Shown here: positions 15,573 through 24,666 of the stretch, piece after piece | Numbering within the stretch: position 1 is the first letter of the stretch | How the letters are laid out: each line of letters starts with the position of its first letter | Position numbers and translations under genes: made by a program | The notes under the pieces: model-generated | Told to the model about the DNA's origin: nothing | The model's input: only the letters and a program-made list of their open reading frames with translations | Database searches by the model: none | Origin: Propionicicella superfundia DSM 22317 | GTDB lineage: Bacteria; Actinomycetota; Actinomycetes; Propionibacteriales; Propionibacteriaceae | Direction of reading: 5' to 3' | Assembly: GCF_000423465.1 (NCBI RefSeq) | Contig: NZ_KE384021.1 | Coordinates: 735,903 to 799,902 of the forward strand | DNA length: 64,000 nucleotides

Positions 15573-16811
15573 TCAGGACAGGCCGTAGGCCTTGTGGATG
15601 ATCGTGATCGGGTGAACGGTGCGGACACCGGTGGCCGTCTCGATCTGCCAACGGCAGGTCTCGGAGTCACACAGTGCCAGTTCCTTGTTGGTCTCCAGCA
15701 CCATGTCGAACAGCGGCTTGCCGACCGCCATCGCGACGTCGTACTTCTCCTTCTTGATGCCGTACGTGCCGGCCATGCCGCAGCAGGCGACGCCGCTCTC
15801 CTTGATCTTCACCCCGGGGATCAGCTCCAGCACCTCGGTGGCCGGGACGCCGATGCCGTGGCTCTTGAGCTGGCACGGCGGGTGGTAGGGGAGGGTGACG
15901 TCCATCGGCGCGAAGTCCTCGGGCAGAGTGCCTTCGTCATGGAGCTTCAGCAGCAGCTCCATGATGTCGACCATCCGGCCACCGACGTCGGCGAGCTCAG
16001 GATCGGCCACGCCGAGGATCTCCTCGGCCTCCCGCTTCAGCATCGACCCGCACGACGTGGAGGCCGACACGATCGGGATGTCCTTCCCGCCGGTGCGCAG
16101 ATCGGCCACCAGCTTGCGGACGTACTTGCGGGCGGCATCGAACAGGCCGTTGGACTGCAACGGCAGGCCGCAGCACCCCTGCTTCGGGACGATGACCTCG
16201 TACCCGAGGTGCTCCAGCACCTCGATGGTCTTCTGGCCGGTCTCCAACTCGAAGTAGTTGGCCGCACAGCCGTGGAAGTAGATGATCTTCCCGCGGCTGC
16301 CGGGCTTGGCCGGAGCGGATGCGCCGCGGCGCTTGACCCAGCCCTGCAGAGTCTGCGTGTGGGCGGTCGGCATCGGAGCGTTGCGATGCAGCCCGATCAC
16401 CTTCTCGGCGATGACCCGGATCGGCTTCACGCCCAGGGCCCAGTTCGCGACCGGAGCGACCGGGGTCATCACCGCGCCCATCAACGTGGTGCGGGAGATG
16501 ATCTGATCGCGGAACGGCATGTTGTTCTGCTGTTTCATGGCGCCGCGCGCGAGCGAGTTCAGCTCGGCGATGTGGACGCCCTGGGGGCAGACCAGCGTGC
16601 AGGTGCCGCAACTGGAGCAGTAGTCGATCGAGTGGTCGACCGACAACCCGTGGCGGTACCGCTCCGCCTGCGGACCGACGAACTTCGGGCCCGGGAACAG
16701 CGGGGTCACGGCTGCGACGGGGCACTGGGTCTCGCAGATCGTGCACTTCACGCAGTGATCCAGGCTGGCCCGCATCAACTGCTCGTGCTCGTGTGTGTGC
16801 TCGATGGTCAT
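15573..16811 (-). CDS. glpC: Anaerobic glycerol-3-phosphate dehydrogenase subunit C
   Basis: Iron-sulfur subunit of 412 aa that links the GlpAB flavoprotein to the membrane quinone pool. Two [4Fe-4S] ferredoxin motifs occur near the N-terminus (CVKCTICETQC at about 20 and CSSCGTCTLVC at about 65). Two CCG domains follow, marked by QGCCGLPLQSNGLFDAARKY and GVACCGMAGTYGIKKEKYD. The internal segment HAKE-like of other CCG proteins is replaced by the GlpC form. The ATG overlaps the glpB stop (ATGA, 16808-16811), so the A-B-C order of translation is coupled, as in E. coli. A hairpin follows the stop. Confidence 0.94.
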   Translation of the reverse strand: MTIEHTHEHEQLMRASLDHCVKCTICETQCPVAAVTPLFPGPKFVGPQAERYRHGLSVDHSIDYCSSCGTCTLVCPQGVHIAELNSLARGAMKQQNNMPFRDQIISRTTLMGAVMTPVAPVANWALGVKPIRVIAEKVIGLHRNAPMPTAHTQTLQGWVKRRGASAPAKPGSRGKIIYFHGCAANYFELETGQKTIEVLEHLGYEVIVPKQGCCGLPLQSNGLFDAARKYVRKLVADLRTGGKDIPIVSASTSCGSMLKREAEEILGVADPELADVGGRMVDIMELLLKLHDEGTLPEDFAPMDVTLPYHPPCQLKSHGIGVPATEVLELIPGVKIKESGVACCGMAGTYGIKKEKYDVAMAVGKPLFDMVLETNKELALCDSETCRWQIETATGVRTVHPITIIHKAYGLS

Positions 16812-18052
16812 CGTGCCTCCCCCAGGATCGAATCCGCCGCCCGGACCGCCGACGCGAGGGCGATGCCCTCGCCGGACTTCTCACGCCAGCGCGTGGCGCC
16901 GGCGAGGATGCCGCCCGCGGCGTACAGGTTGCCGAACACCGGCGCCCCGTCGGAGCCGACGACCCGCATCGCGTCGTCGACGGCGACGCCCACCTTGAAC
17001 AGGGGCTGATCCGCACCCCAGTAGTCACCGTGCACGAGCGGAGCCTCGGCGTTGGCCAGCGGGAGGCCGAAGGTCTTCTCGGTCACCGTGCCGTAGGAGT
17101 CCATGTGCAGGTTGCCGCTCTCGAACCCGCCGGTGGCGATGACCACGGCCTTCGCCGCGTGGCCGGTCTTGCTGCCGGCCGAGTTCACCACGACACCGGT
17201 GAGGGTCGTCCCGTCGGCCGCGTGGTCGACGACGCGGTTGCCGACGATGACCCGGACGCCCGCGTCCTTCGCGAGCCGGGTCAGCGCCTCGTTGATGCGC
17301 ATCCCCGGCACGCCCGGAGGGGGCAGCGGGATCTCGAACACCGGTACGCCGAGCTGGGTCTGGATGTCGGTCCAGGCCGCGGTGTCGTGAATGCCGAGCA
17401 CAGCCGGCAGCCCGACGACCTCGCCCTCGGCGAGGTGCGGTTTGACGAGGGCGACCAGCTTGCGGCGGTTGTCGGGATCGTCCAGGGCGCGGGCATGGTT
17501 CAGACCGGTCGAGTCGGCCTCGCCCTCGCGGGCGACGAAGTCGACCGTGACGGCGCGAGCCGTGACCGAGCCGCCACCGGGCAGCGGGGTGCGGCCGAGG
17601 TTCTCGGCGACGAGACCCGGGTAGAAGTCCTTCAGCCGGGCGAGGCCGACGATGAGGTACTTCTTGCCGTCGGTCACCTCGCCGGCAGCCATGGACGTCG
17701 GCACGAGGGCCGTGGGGCGAAGCGCTCCGACGGCGGTGGGCAGCAGGACGTTGCGGGCGGGATCGCCGACGAACACGTCGGGCAGCAGCTCGGCGAGGTA
17801 CCTCACCGCCGCCGCGACCTCCGTGCCCGAGAAGTGCGCGTAGGGATGACCACCATCGGTGATCGCATCGACGGCTGCGAGCGGATCGGTCACCCGGTCG
17901 GGGTTGTACCCGAAGATGTCGATCGTGCCCTGGCCGAGCTGGATGCCGCCGATGCCCTTGGTCAGGAGCGTGACGGTGCGACCCGCCTTGGCGAGCCGAA
18001 TGGCTGTGACGAGGCCGGAGAACCCGGCCCCGATGACGACGGCGTCCCTCAT
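16808..18052 (-). CDS. glpB: Anaerobic glycerol-3-phosphate dehydrogenase subunit B
   Basis: Flavin subunit of 414 aa. The dinucleotide-binding opening MRDAVVIGAGFSGLVTAIRLAKAG lies at the N-terminus, and the GlpB-specific stretch GGIQLGQGTIDIFGY follows. Near the C-terminus are VIATGGFESGNLHMDSYG and VFGNLYAAGGILAG, the FAD-closing motif. The reading frame extends upstream to 18163, but the ATG at 18052 overlaps the glpA stop as ATGA and is the natural start. Forms the soluble GlpAB dimer that oxidises glycerol-3-phosphate, or a related polyol phosphate, and passes electrons to GlpC. Confidence 0.93.
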   Translation of the reverse strand: MRDAVVIGAGFSGLVTAIRLAKAGRTVTLLTKGIGGIQLGQGTIDIFGYNPDRVTDPLAAVDAITDGGHPYAHFSGTEVAAAVRYLAELLPDVFVGDPARNVLLPTAVGALRPTALVPTSMAAGEVTDGKKYLIVGLARLKDFYPGLVAENLGRTPLPGGGSVTARAVTVDFVAREGEADSTGLNHARALDDPDNRRKLVALVKPHLAEGEVVGLPAVLGIHDTAAWTDIQTQLGVPVFEIPLPPPGVPGMRINEALTRLAKDAGVRVIVGNRVVDHAADGTTLTGVVVNSAGSKTGHAAKAVVIATGGFESGNLHMDSYGTVTEKTFGLPLANAEAPLVHGDYWGADQPLFKVGVAVDDAMRVVGSDGAPVFGNLYAAGGILAGATRWREKSGEGIALASAVRAADSILGEAR

Positions 18053-19626
18053 CGCAGAACCTCCTCGGCGGGTTGCGGCAGATGCCCGATGTCGAGCGTG
18101 CCCTCGAAGATCCAGTCGTCGAGAGCGGTCTGGCGCACCTGGTCGCCATTGAGGATCGGCCACAGGCCGATCCAGCGGTTCCGCAGGAACAGCCGCAGCA
18201 GTCCCGTCGCCCGCTCGATGTCGATCTTGCCGCGGTCATGGCTGACGCCCGTCGCCCGCACGGAGCAGAAGCCGCCCTGGCAGGGACCCATGCCGAGCCG
18301 GAGCTGGCGGCGCAGATCGTCGAAGGTGGCCAGCGGCTGCTCATCCTGCAGGTCGGTGAACATCTTCTTGGTGAGGAGCTCGCACTCGCACAGGATCTGC
18401 TCGGAGAGGCGATCCTCCTCGCGGTCGTGCAGCCGATGGCTCACCGAGTAGAACGTGTGCTTCTCCGAACCCGGCACGACCTCGTCGGCGGTGCGGCATT
18501 CGCGCTGCTCGCCCAACTGCTCGCACATCGCGTCGACGACCTTCTTCGCCATCAGGCGATAGGTCGTGAGCTTGCCTCCGGCGATGGTCAGCAGGCCCTT
18601 GAGCCCGTCGCGTTCGGAGTGGTCGATGATCGACATGCCGCGGGACATGTGCCGCGTGTCGGTCGCGCTGACGCGGGAATCCTTGACCAGCGGTCGCGCA
18701 CCGGCCCAGGCGTGCAGCGCACGCGACTGGCGGAAGCCGGGCACGAGCTGCTCGCCGCAGTCCATCATCTGCTGCACTTCTTCGTAGCTGATCTGCAGCC
18801 TGTCGGGATCCTCGGCCTTCTGGTCGGTCGTGCCGATGATGGAGACCGTGTGGACGGGGACGATGATGTCGCCGTCGGCCGGGTAGGTGAGGCGGTTCAC
18901 CGGCGTGTTCACGAGCCGATGGTTCATCGCGATCATGATGCCGGCGCCCGGAACGACCTCGACGCCGTGACAGTCGGCCATGGCGGCGACCTGGCCGCCC
19001 CACGCCGCGGCGCAGTTGAGAACGAAGCTGCAGCCGATCTGAACGGTCTCGCCGGTCTTGTCGTCGGTGCAGATCACGGCCGAGACCGTGTCACCCTGAC
19101 GTTCGATCTTGGTGACCCGGTGGTACGTGAGGATCTTGGCGCCGTACTGCTCGGCGGAGTGCGCGGCACCCCAGACGAGCTGCCAGCCGTCCACCGAGCC
19201 GTCGAGGGTCTCGAACGCGCGCGTCGCCTTGGGGTTCACCCGTGGCTCGCGGCGAAGCAGTTCGGCGATGGACACCTCGTTCACCGGGACTCCGGTGGCC
19301 TCGGCCCCGGTCTTGAATCGATCTCCGTACTCCGGATCGTCCGTCGGCGTCGCGACGAAGTAGCCGCCGGTCGGTTCGATGGCGTCCGCCTGGATGCGCT
19401 TCAGGATCTCGTTCTCCTCGGCGCATTCGGTGGCCGAGTGCGGATCGCTGACCACATAGCGTCCACCGGAGTGGAGCAGCCCGTGGAAGCGACCACTCGT
19501 GCCCTGGGCCAGATCGACGCGATCGACGAGGACTGCCTTGAATCCTCGCATCGCCACATCTCTCACCACGCCGGCACCGGTGGAGCCACCACCGATGACC
19601 ACGACGTCGGCCTCTAGTTTTCTCAC
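18049..19626 (-). CDS. glpA: Anaerobic glycerol-3-phosphate dehydrogenase subunit A
   Basis: FAD-dependent dehydrogenase subunit of 525 aa. The GlpA/GlpD Rossmann start is VVVIGGGSTGAGVVRDVAMRGF, followed by AQGTSGRFHGLLHSGGRYV, the flavin motif, and SIIGTTDQ and LLTIAGGKLTTYRLMA near the middle. The C-terminal BFD-like [2Fe-2S] part (CECELL... then CQGGFC) distinguishes GlpA from aerobic GlpD. First gene of glpABC; 244 bp upstream hold its promoter and the terminator of the kinase gene. No glpF, glpT or glpK is near, which is unusual for a glycerol-specific operon. Confidence 0.94.
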   Translation of the reverse strand: MRKLEADVVVIGGGSTGAGVVRDVAMRGFKAVLVDRVDLAQGTSGRFHGLLHSGGRYVVSDPHSATECAEENEILKRIQADAIEPTGGYFVATPTDDPEYGDRFKTGAEATGVPVNEVSIAELLRREPRVNPKATRAFETLDGSVDGWQLVWGAAHSAEQYGAKILTYHRVTKIERQGDTVSAVICTDDKTGETVQIGCSFVLNCAAAWGGQVAAMADCHGVEVVPGAGIMIAMNHRLVNTPVNRLTYPADGDIIVPVHTVSIIGTTDQKAEDPDRLQISYEEVQQMMDCGEQLVPGFRQSRALHAWAGARPLVKDSRVSATDTRHMSRGMSIIDHSERDGLKGLLTIAGGKLTTYRLMAKKVVDAMCEQLGEQRECRTADEVVPGSEKHTFYSVSHRLHDREEDRLSEQILCECELLTKKMFTDLQDEQPLATFDDLRRQLRLGMGPCQGGFCSVRATGVSHDRGKIDIERATGLLRLFLRNRWIGLWPILNGDQVRQTALDDWIFEGTLDIGHLPQPAEEVLR

Positions 19627-19815
19627 CTCACCCCTCCTCAGGGAGCGATACAGACGGCCCGCCCGCAGATCCGAACCGTCGTCCCGGCTCCTGTGCCGGG
19701 CTCTCTCGTCAGCAGCCTATACAGGGACGCCTTGGGTGCAGGGTCGCCTGGAACAATTTTGCAGGGTGGCCGTGACCATCTGGTGTTCTTCCCGCGAAAC
19801 CGCGTTGGGCAGCGG

Positions 19816-19856
19816 AAAACCCGCGGCCGGCGGGGGAGTCCCCACCGGCCGCGGGG
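19816..19856 (-). terminator. Intrinsic terminator of the FGGY kinase gene
   Basis: A perfect stem of about 11 bp (CCCGCGGCCGG 19820-19830 with CCGGCCGCGGG 19845-19855), with a small GGGGA/TCCCC inner pairing, is followed on the minus strand by TTTT (19816-19819). It lies 15 bp after the kinase stop and separates it from glpA. Confidence 0.85.
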
Positions 19857-19870
19857 CACGTCACGAACGA

Positions 19871-21445
19871 TCACTCAGCGGCGCGCACGGCCTCTGCGAG
19901 ATCGCCCCAGATGTCGAGCATCGCGACGCGGATCTTCCGGTAGACCGCGAAGAACTTGTCGTACTTGGCGGTGTTCTCCGGGTTCGGCGTGTACTCGCGC
20001 ACCATGTGGACGGTCTGGGCGGCCGCCTCGTCGTAGCTCGCGAACTCACCGCTGCCGATGCCGGCGACGATGGCCGCGCCCTTGGCGCCGAACTCGGTGC
20101 CGGCGGGGACGACGATCTTGCGACCGAGGCAGTCGGCGAAGATCTGCGCCCAGACAGGGCTGTTCGCGCCGCCACCGGACATGCGCACGACGTCGACCGG
20201 GATCGGGATCGAGTCGAGGCAGTCGCGGATGCCGAGAGCGACGCCCTCGTACACGGCCCGCAGCATGTCGGCGCGGGTGTGCGACATGTTCAGACCGCTG
20301 AACGAGCCGCGCGCGTCGGCCTTCGTGAACGGGGCACGCTCGCCGCCCGGCGAGAGGTAGCCGTGGAAGATGACGCCGTTCGAGCCGACCGGGACGGACG
20401 ACACGACCCTGTCGAGGTAGTCGTACAGCAGCGCGCCCTGGCTGCGATCCGGATCGCCGCCGAGGATGCGCATGGCCTCGGCCTCGGCGCGGAACGGTGC
20501 GCCGAACTCGCGCAGGAACCAGTCGAGGTTGGGCGTGCAGCAGCTCATGCCCATCGCGCGGATCGAGGTCTTGTCGGTGTGCGGGATCATCCAGCCGACG
20601 TCCTCGGGGTCGGTCGCATTGGCGGGATCGTCGGTGGCGACGGTCACGATGCCCGCGGTGCCGACGACGGCCATGCAGTCGCCCGGGTTGATGACGCCGA
20701 CGCCCAGGGAGGACGCGGTGATGTCCATCTGGCCCTTGTACACCGGGAGTCCCTCGGGCAGTCCGGTGAGCCCGGCTGCCTCGGCGGTCACGGTGCCGAG
20801 CAGGCCGGCTGCCGGGATGATCTCGGGCAGGACGTCCTTGATGTCCAGGATGCCCCAGGTGTCCAGGACCTCGTCGTTGTAGTTCCGGGTCACGACGTCG
20901 ATGCCGCCGAGGCTCGGATCCGACGGGTCGGTCTTGGCGACGCCCGTGAGCCCGTAGCCGATCCAGTCCTTGCACCACAGTTGCGTGGCGCCCTCGAGGG
21001 ACTCGGGACGGTTGTCCTTCAGCCACCGCAGAACGGCGGTCGAGGTGCCGGCGTACGGGCCGGTGCCGGAGAGCTGGAACTGCTTGGTGACGGTCCCGTC
21101 CTCGTACCACTGGTCGACCAGGGCGCCTGCGCGGCCGTCGGTCCAGAGGATGGCGGGGCCGATGGGCTTGCCGTCCTTGTCGATCATCCAGGTGCCGTCG
21201 CCCTGCCCTGTGAGCGACAGTGCCTTGATGTCCTTGGCGGCGACGCCGGAGCCCTGAAGGCACTGTTGGATGGCCTCGGTCGCAGCGACCCAGACCTCCT
21301 CCATGTTCTCTTCGGCCTGTGTCGGCGTCGGGTTGGTGATGGGAACGTTGCGAGCGCCACGGTGGATCTCGTTGCCCTCGAGATCAAACAGTGCCGCTTT
21401 GATGACGGATGTGCCGGCGTCGATGCCGATCAGGTAGTGGGACAC
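19871..21445 (-). CDS. FGGY-family carbohydrate kinase, erythritol-kinase-like
   Basis: ATP-dependent sugar or polyol kinase of 524 aa. The phosphate 1 motif is LIGIDAGTSVIKAALFDLEG; the middle has SLTGQGDGTWMID, DWIGYGLTG and TGLPEGLPVYKGQMDITASSLG; the C-terminal FGGY signature region holds YEGVALGIRDCLDS and RMSGGGANSPVWAQIFADCLG. The GIDAGTSVIKA plus TGQGDGTW combination is closer to erythritol kinase (EryA) than to glycerol kinase or xylulokinase, from memory of those families. The GTG start at 21445 is preceded by GGAGG at a good distance; the open frame further upstream covers the promoter. Divergent from a zinc dehydrogenase and upstream of glpABC, so a kinase-dehydrogenase polyol pathway is likely. 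Confidence 0.85.
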   Translation of the reverse strand: MSHYLIGIDAGTSVIKAALFDLEGNEIHRGARNVPITNPTPTQAEENMEEVWVAATEAIQQCLQGSGVAAKDIKALSLTGQGDGTWMIDKDGKPIGPAILWTDGRAGALVDQWYEDGTVTKQFQLSGTGPYAGTSTAVLRWLKDNRPESLEGATQLWCKDWIGYGLTGVAKTDPSDPSLGGIDVVTRNYNDEVLDTWGILDIKDVLPEIIPAAGLLGTVTAEAAGLTGLPEGLPVYKGQMDITASSLGVGVINPGDCMAVVGTAGIVTVATDDPANATDPEDVGWMIPHTDKTSIRAMGMSCCTPNLDWFLREFGAPFRAEAEAMRILGGDPDRSQGALLYDYLDRVVSSVPVGSNGVIFHGYLSPGGERAPFTKADARGSFSGLNMSHTRADMLRAVYEGVALGIRDCLDSIPIPVDVVRMSGGGANSPVWAQIFADCLGRKIVVPAGTEFGAKGAAIVAGIGSGEFASYDEAAAQTVHMVREYTPNPENTAKYDKFFAVYRKIRVAMLDIWGDLAEAVRAAE

Positions 21446-21521
21446 ACAACCTCCTCGATGAGGACTCTTCGTCGAGTCGATCCGGCGGCTTTGCCGGATA
21501 GGGGCCACCTTATCCTGAGCA

Positions 21522-21546
21522 GACATGTCATGACGAGTGATTCGTC
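21522..21546. promoter_or_regulatory. Inverted repeats between kinase and zinc dehydrogenase genes, candidate operator
   Basis: The 116-bp divergent gap contains the 8-bp palindrome GACATGTC (21522-21529) and, 2 bp later, the exact repeat GACGA-N5-TCGTC (21532-21546), 15 bp before the dehydrogenase ATG. A local DeoR/GntR-type regulator could bind; none is adjacent. Confidence 0.4.
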
Positions 21547-21561
21547 GTGTAGCTTGGCGGC

Positions 21562-22605
21562 ATGCGCGCACTGGTCAAGTACGCGAGCGGAGCGGGCAAT
21601 GTCGCCCTGCGAGAGGTTGAACGACCCGCTTGCGGTTCAGAGCAGATTCTCATCAAGATCGCGGCTGTCGCGATCTGCGGCACGGATCGTGCCGCCGTCG
21701 AAGGCGGCCATGACTACCTGATCCCACGCACGTTGGGGCACGAGGCGTCCGGCGTGATCGCCGAGATCGGGGCGGCTGCGAACCGTCCCGACCTGGCCGT
21801 CGGCGACCGGGTGACGGTCGAGACCGACGCCTACCTGTGCATGACGTGCGTGTACTGCAAACAGGAGGAGTTCCACCGGTGCCGGAACCGCCGGGGCATC
21901 GGGACGACCGCCGACGGGGCGCTCGCGGACTACCTCGTGATTCCCGCCCGGGCCGTGCACAGGCTGCCCGACAACGTCCCGCTCCTCGCCGGTGCGCTCA
22001 CCGAGCCGGTCGCCATCTCCGTCCACGCCGTCATCGAGCGCAGCCCGTCGCTGGCCGGAGAGGTCGTCGTGGTGGTCGGACCGGGAGCCGTGGGTCAGTT
22101 GTGCGCGCAGGTCGCGCGGGCGGCGGGCGCCACGGTCGTCCTCGCAGGCCGCTCCCGGCACGCGGGGCAACTGGCACGGGCCCGCGAGGCCGGGATCCAC
22201 TACACGGTCGATACCGAGACCCAGGACCTCGCCGAGTTCGTCAGGGGAATCACCGGCGGGTACGGCGCGCATTCGGTGTACGAGTGCAGCGGCGGCCCCG
22301 GCGTGCTGGAGGGCATCGGCCCGGTGCTGCGCAAGGGCGGGCGGATCGTCCTCGTCGCGTTCTACCGCACGCCGCCCCAGGTCGACGTCGACTATCTGAT
22401 CCAGAACGAGCTCGAACTCGTCGGCTCGCGAGGAAAGAAGCCGTCGAGCTTCCGTACGGCGCTGCGGCTGATGGGGGAGGGGTTCATCGACGTCGAGTCT
22501 GCGATCGGCGCCGCGCTGCCGCTCGACGAGTGGGAGCAGGGCCTCGCGCTCGTCAGTCAGGGCGTCAAGGTCGTCCTGCGGGTCGACGACACGCTCGACG
22601 GGTAG
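21562..22605 (+). CDS. Zinc-dependent medium-chain alcohol/polyol dehydrogenase
   Basis: MDR-superfamily NAD(P)-linked dehydrogenase of 347 aa. Catalytic zinc ligands are in ICGTDRAAVEG and TLGHEASGVIAEIG; the four-cysteine structural zinc lobe is CMTCVYCKQEEFHRC; the cofactor site is VVVVGPGAVGQLCAQVARAAGA. The SLA/ALTEPVAISVHAVIERS segment is typical of sorbitol/threonine-dehydrogenase-like members. It is divergent from the FGGY kinase and shares a candidate operator with it, so its substrate is probably a sugar alcohol or a ketose handled by the same pathway. Exact substrate unknown. Confidence 0.88.
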   Translation: MRALVKYASGAGNVALREVERPACGSEQILIKIAAVAICGTDRAAVEGGHDYLIPRTLGHEASGVIAEIGAAANRPDLAVGDRVTVETDAYLCMTCVYCKQEEFHRCRNRRGIGTTADGALADYLVIPARAVHRLPDNVPLLAGALTEPVAISVHAVIERSPSLAGEVVVVVGPGAVGQLCAQVARAAGATVVLAGRSRHAGQLARAREAGIHYTVDTETQDLAEFVRGITGGYGAHSVYECSGGPGVLEGIGPVLRKGGRIVLVAFYRTPPQVDVDYLIQNELELVGSRGKKPSSFRTALRLMGEGFIDVESAIGAALPLDEWEQGLALVSQGVKVVLRVDDTLDG

Positions 22606-22638
22606 CCCTCGGCCGGGTGTCGCCGAACTCGGCCTGGT

Positions 22639-23298
22639 TCAGAGCAGTTCGGCGTCGTGGACCAGCATCGCCACCTGGACGCGGTTCTCGGCGTTCACCT
22701 TGGCGAAGATGCGCGTCACGTACGCCTTCACGGTCGCCACGCTCACGTGGACGGTCGCGGCGATCTCGGCATTGGACAGGCCGCGACCGATCTCCACGGC
22801 GATCTCGAGTTCCCGCTCGCTCAGCCCGGCCAGGTGGTCGCGGGCGGCGTCGCGTCGCCGGCCCGCGGCGGGCCTGGTCGCCGCGGCGATCACCTGGTTG
22901 GCGACGCTGGGGGAGAGGATCGGCTCGCCGGCGGCGACGGCCAGCACTGCGGAGACCAGACGCTCCGGCGGCGTGTCCTTCAGCAGGAAGCCTGCCGCCC
23001 CTGCCTGGAGCGCCTGGAGGACCGAGTCGTCGCTGTCGAAGGTGGTGAGCACGAGAACCCGCGGCGCGTCGGCCTGCGCCAGGAGTTCGCGCGTGGCGGC
23101 GAGGCCGTCCTTGCGCGGCATGCGGATGTCCATGAGCACGACGTCGGGTGACGTCCGGCGGACGAGGTCGGCGACCTCGGTGCCGTCGCCGGCCTCGCCG
23201 ACGAGCTCGATCCGCGGCGATCCGCCGAGGATGAGCCCCAGACCGGTCCGCACGAGAGGGTCGTCGTCCACGACCGCGACCCTGATCACCTCACCCAT
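22639..23298 (-). CDS. NarL/LuxR-family response regulator
   Basis: Response regulator of 219 aa with a receiver domain (phospho-acceptor Asp57 in VVLMDIRMPRKDG, Lys in FLLKDTPPE) and a LuxR helix-turn-helix (LSERELEIAVEIGRGLSNAEIAATVHVSVATVKAYVTRIFAKV). The ATG at 23298 overlaps the kinase gene by 13 bp; the in-frame open region upstream runs antisense to other genes and is not coding. The pair is divergent from an ABC-2 exporter, the usual target of this type (DesR/LiaR-like) in actinobacteria. Confidence 0.94.
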   Translation of the reverse strand: MGEVIRVAVVDDDPLVRTGLGLILGGSPRIELVGEAGDGTEVADLVRRTSPDVVLMDIRMPRKDGLAATRELLAQADAPRVLVLTTFDSDDSVLQALQAGAAGFLLKDTPPERLVSAVLAVAAGEPILSPSVANQVIAAATRPAAGRRRDAARDHLAGLSERELEIAVEIGRGLSNAEIAATVHVSVATVKAYVTRIFAKVNAENRVQVAMLVHDAELL

Positions 23299-24506
23299 GG
23301 CAGCCAGGCTCTCACGACGAAGTCCCCTCGTTCCGGGGCGGCCGTCAGCGTGCCGCCCATCAACTGGGCCCGTTCCTGCAACCCGACGAGGCCGAATCCC
23401 GCTCCCGGAACACCGGTTCCGCCGGTGAGCCGGTTGCGCACCTCGATCGACAGGCCATCGCCAGGCCCCCCGTCCAGCCTGATCCGCACCTCGGACCCCG
23501 CGGCGTGCTTGCGCGCATTCGTGAGCGCCTCCTGCACGATCCGATAGGCATGCCGGGCCAGCGTCGACGGCGGCTTCTCGCCGCCGGTCGCGGAGTCGTC
23601 GAGGATGACGACGACGCCGGCCGCCCTCGTCTCGTCGAGGAGATGCGGGAGGTCGGCCAGGGTCGGCTGCGGCGCCTCCGGCCCGCCGTCCTGCCGCAGG
23701 TCGGCCAGGACGACACGGAGTTCGGCGAGCGCCTCGTGCGCCGTCTCCTGGATCGTGCGTGCGATCTCCCGGGTCTGAGCGGGGTCCAGGTCGGCGCGAT
23801 AGCTCAGCGCGCCGGCCTGCAGAGAGACGAGGGAGATCCGGTGGGCGAGCGAGTCGTGCATCTCCCGAGCGAGCCGCGCCCGTTCTGCCGACTGGACCTG
23901 GAGGACGCGCAGCGCCTGCTCGCGCTCGGCGGTCTCTGCCCGTTCGCGCAGCGACGCAAGAAGATCGCGTCGCGCCCCGACGTACCATCCGATCGCGGTG
24001 TAGATCCCGAGCCACAGTGCGGAGAAGATCAGCCCCCAGGCGTTGTCCACCAGGGACTGCTGCAGATGCAGGATGGGCTCGATGACGAACCAGCTCGTGA
24101 CGGTGGACCCGAGCAGCAGGACCGCGGGGATCACCTGCTCGCGCCAGCGGCGCCGTGTGCACAGGGATACGTAGGCCCAGGCCGAGAAGCCGGCGCTCGT
24201 CGCGGAGACGGTCATGGCGATCGCGAGGATGCTCGCCACGACGACGGGATGCCGGCGCCGCGCGACGATGACGGCCGCGGAACAGACGGCGAGCCCGAGA
24301 TCGAGCGCGAAGTACCAGAAGGGGATCCCGGGCAGTTCGTCGACGGTCTCCGCAGCGAGCATCACGTACACGAGCCCGGCCGGGAGTCCCATGGCCACGG
24401 CGAGGAGGTAGCGCCAGGTCACGCTCCAGCGTGTGAGGGGTGGCGGCGGGTACAGGCGACCGGGATCGCTGCCCGCGTCGGGTGGACGGGTCGTCAGGGC
24501 GGGCAT
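23286..24506 (-). CDS. DesK/NarX-type sensor histidine kinase (HisKA_3)
   Basis: Membrane kinase of 406 aa. Residues 1-180 contain five or six hydrophobic helices. The dimerisation box is ARLAREMHDSLAHRISLVSLQAG with His217, a HisKA_3 motif; the ATP domain has EALTNARKHA (N box) and GFGLVGLQERAQLMGG (G box). It has no large external loop, so it probably senses membrane or lipid state or an antibiotic. Co-transcribed with the NarL-type regulator, overlapping 13 bp. Confidence 0.92.
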   Translation of the reverse strand: MPALTTRPPDAGSDPGRLYPPPPLTRWSVTWRYLLAVAMGLPAGLVYVMLAAETVDELPGIPFWYFALDLGLAVCSAAVIVARRRHPVVVASILAIAMTVSATSAGFSAWAYVSLCTRRRWREQVIPAVLLLGSTVTSWFVIEPILHLQQSLVDNAWGLIFSALWLGIYTAIGWYVGARRDLLASLRERAETAEREQALRVLQVQSAERARLAREMHDSLAHRISLVSLQAGALSYRADLDPAQTREIARTIQETAHEALAELRVVLADLRQDGGPEAPQPTLADLPHLLDETRAAGVVVILDDSATGGEKPPSTLARHAYRIVQEALTNARKHAAGSEVRIRLDGGPGDGLSIEVRNRLTGGTGVPGAGFGLVGLQERAQLMGGTLTAAPERGDFVVRAWLPWVR

Positions 24507-24549
24507 GGTGCGAGCCTATGACGCCTGGGTCTCGCGCGCAGTGACCATC

Positions 24550-24600
24550 GGTCTCGACCTCGTGGACGAAGGTCGACACGGCTCGTCGAAACCCGAGACC
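24550..24600. repeat. Imperfect palindrome, possible dispersed intergenic repeat
   Basis: The ends GGTCTCG (24550-24556) and CGAGACC (24594-24600) are exact inverses, and GACGA/TCGTC pair inside. The GGTCTCGA...TCGA...CGAGACC wording resembles dispersed repeats seen between genes of many actinobacteria; a similar fragment is at 60064-60101. It lies in the 160-bp gap between kinase and ABC genes and may terminate or buffer transcription. Confidence 0.5.
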
Positions 24601-24666
24601 GAAGGAGGGCCGATTCTCGCCCCGGGGGAACTGCGCCCGGCCGGGTGGCTGCGGTCCGATGAGGAC

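Noticed and set aside
19627..19815. Promoter of glpA (possible TATAGG box on the minus strand near 19720)
   Set aside because: No matching -35 at a sensible distance and no recognisable GlpR site, so it was not listed as a feature.
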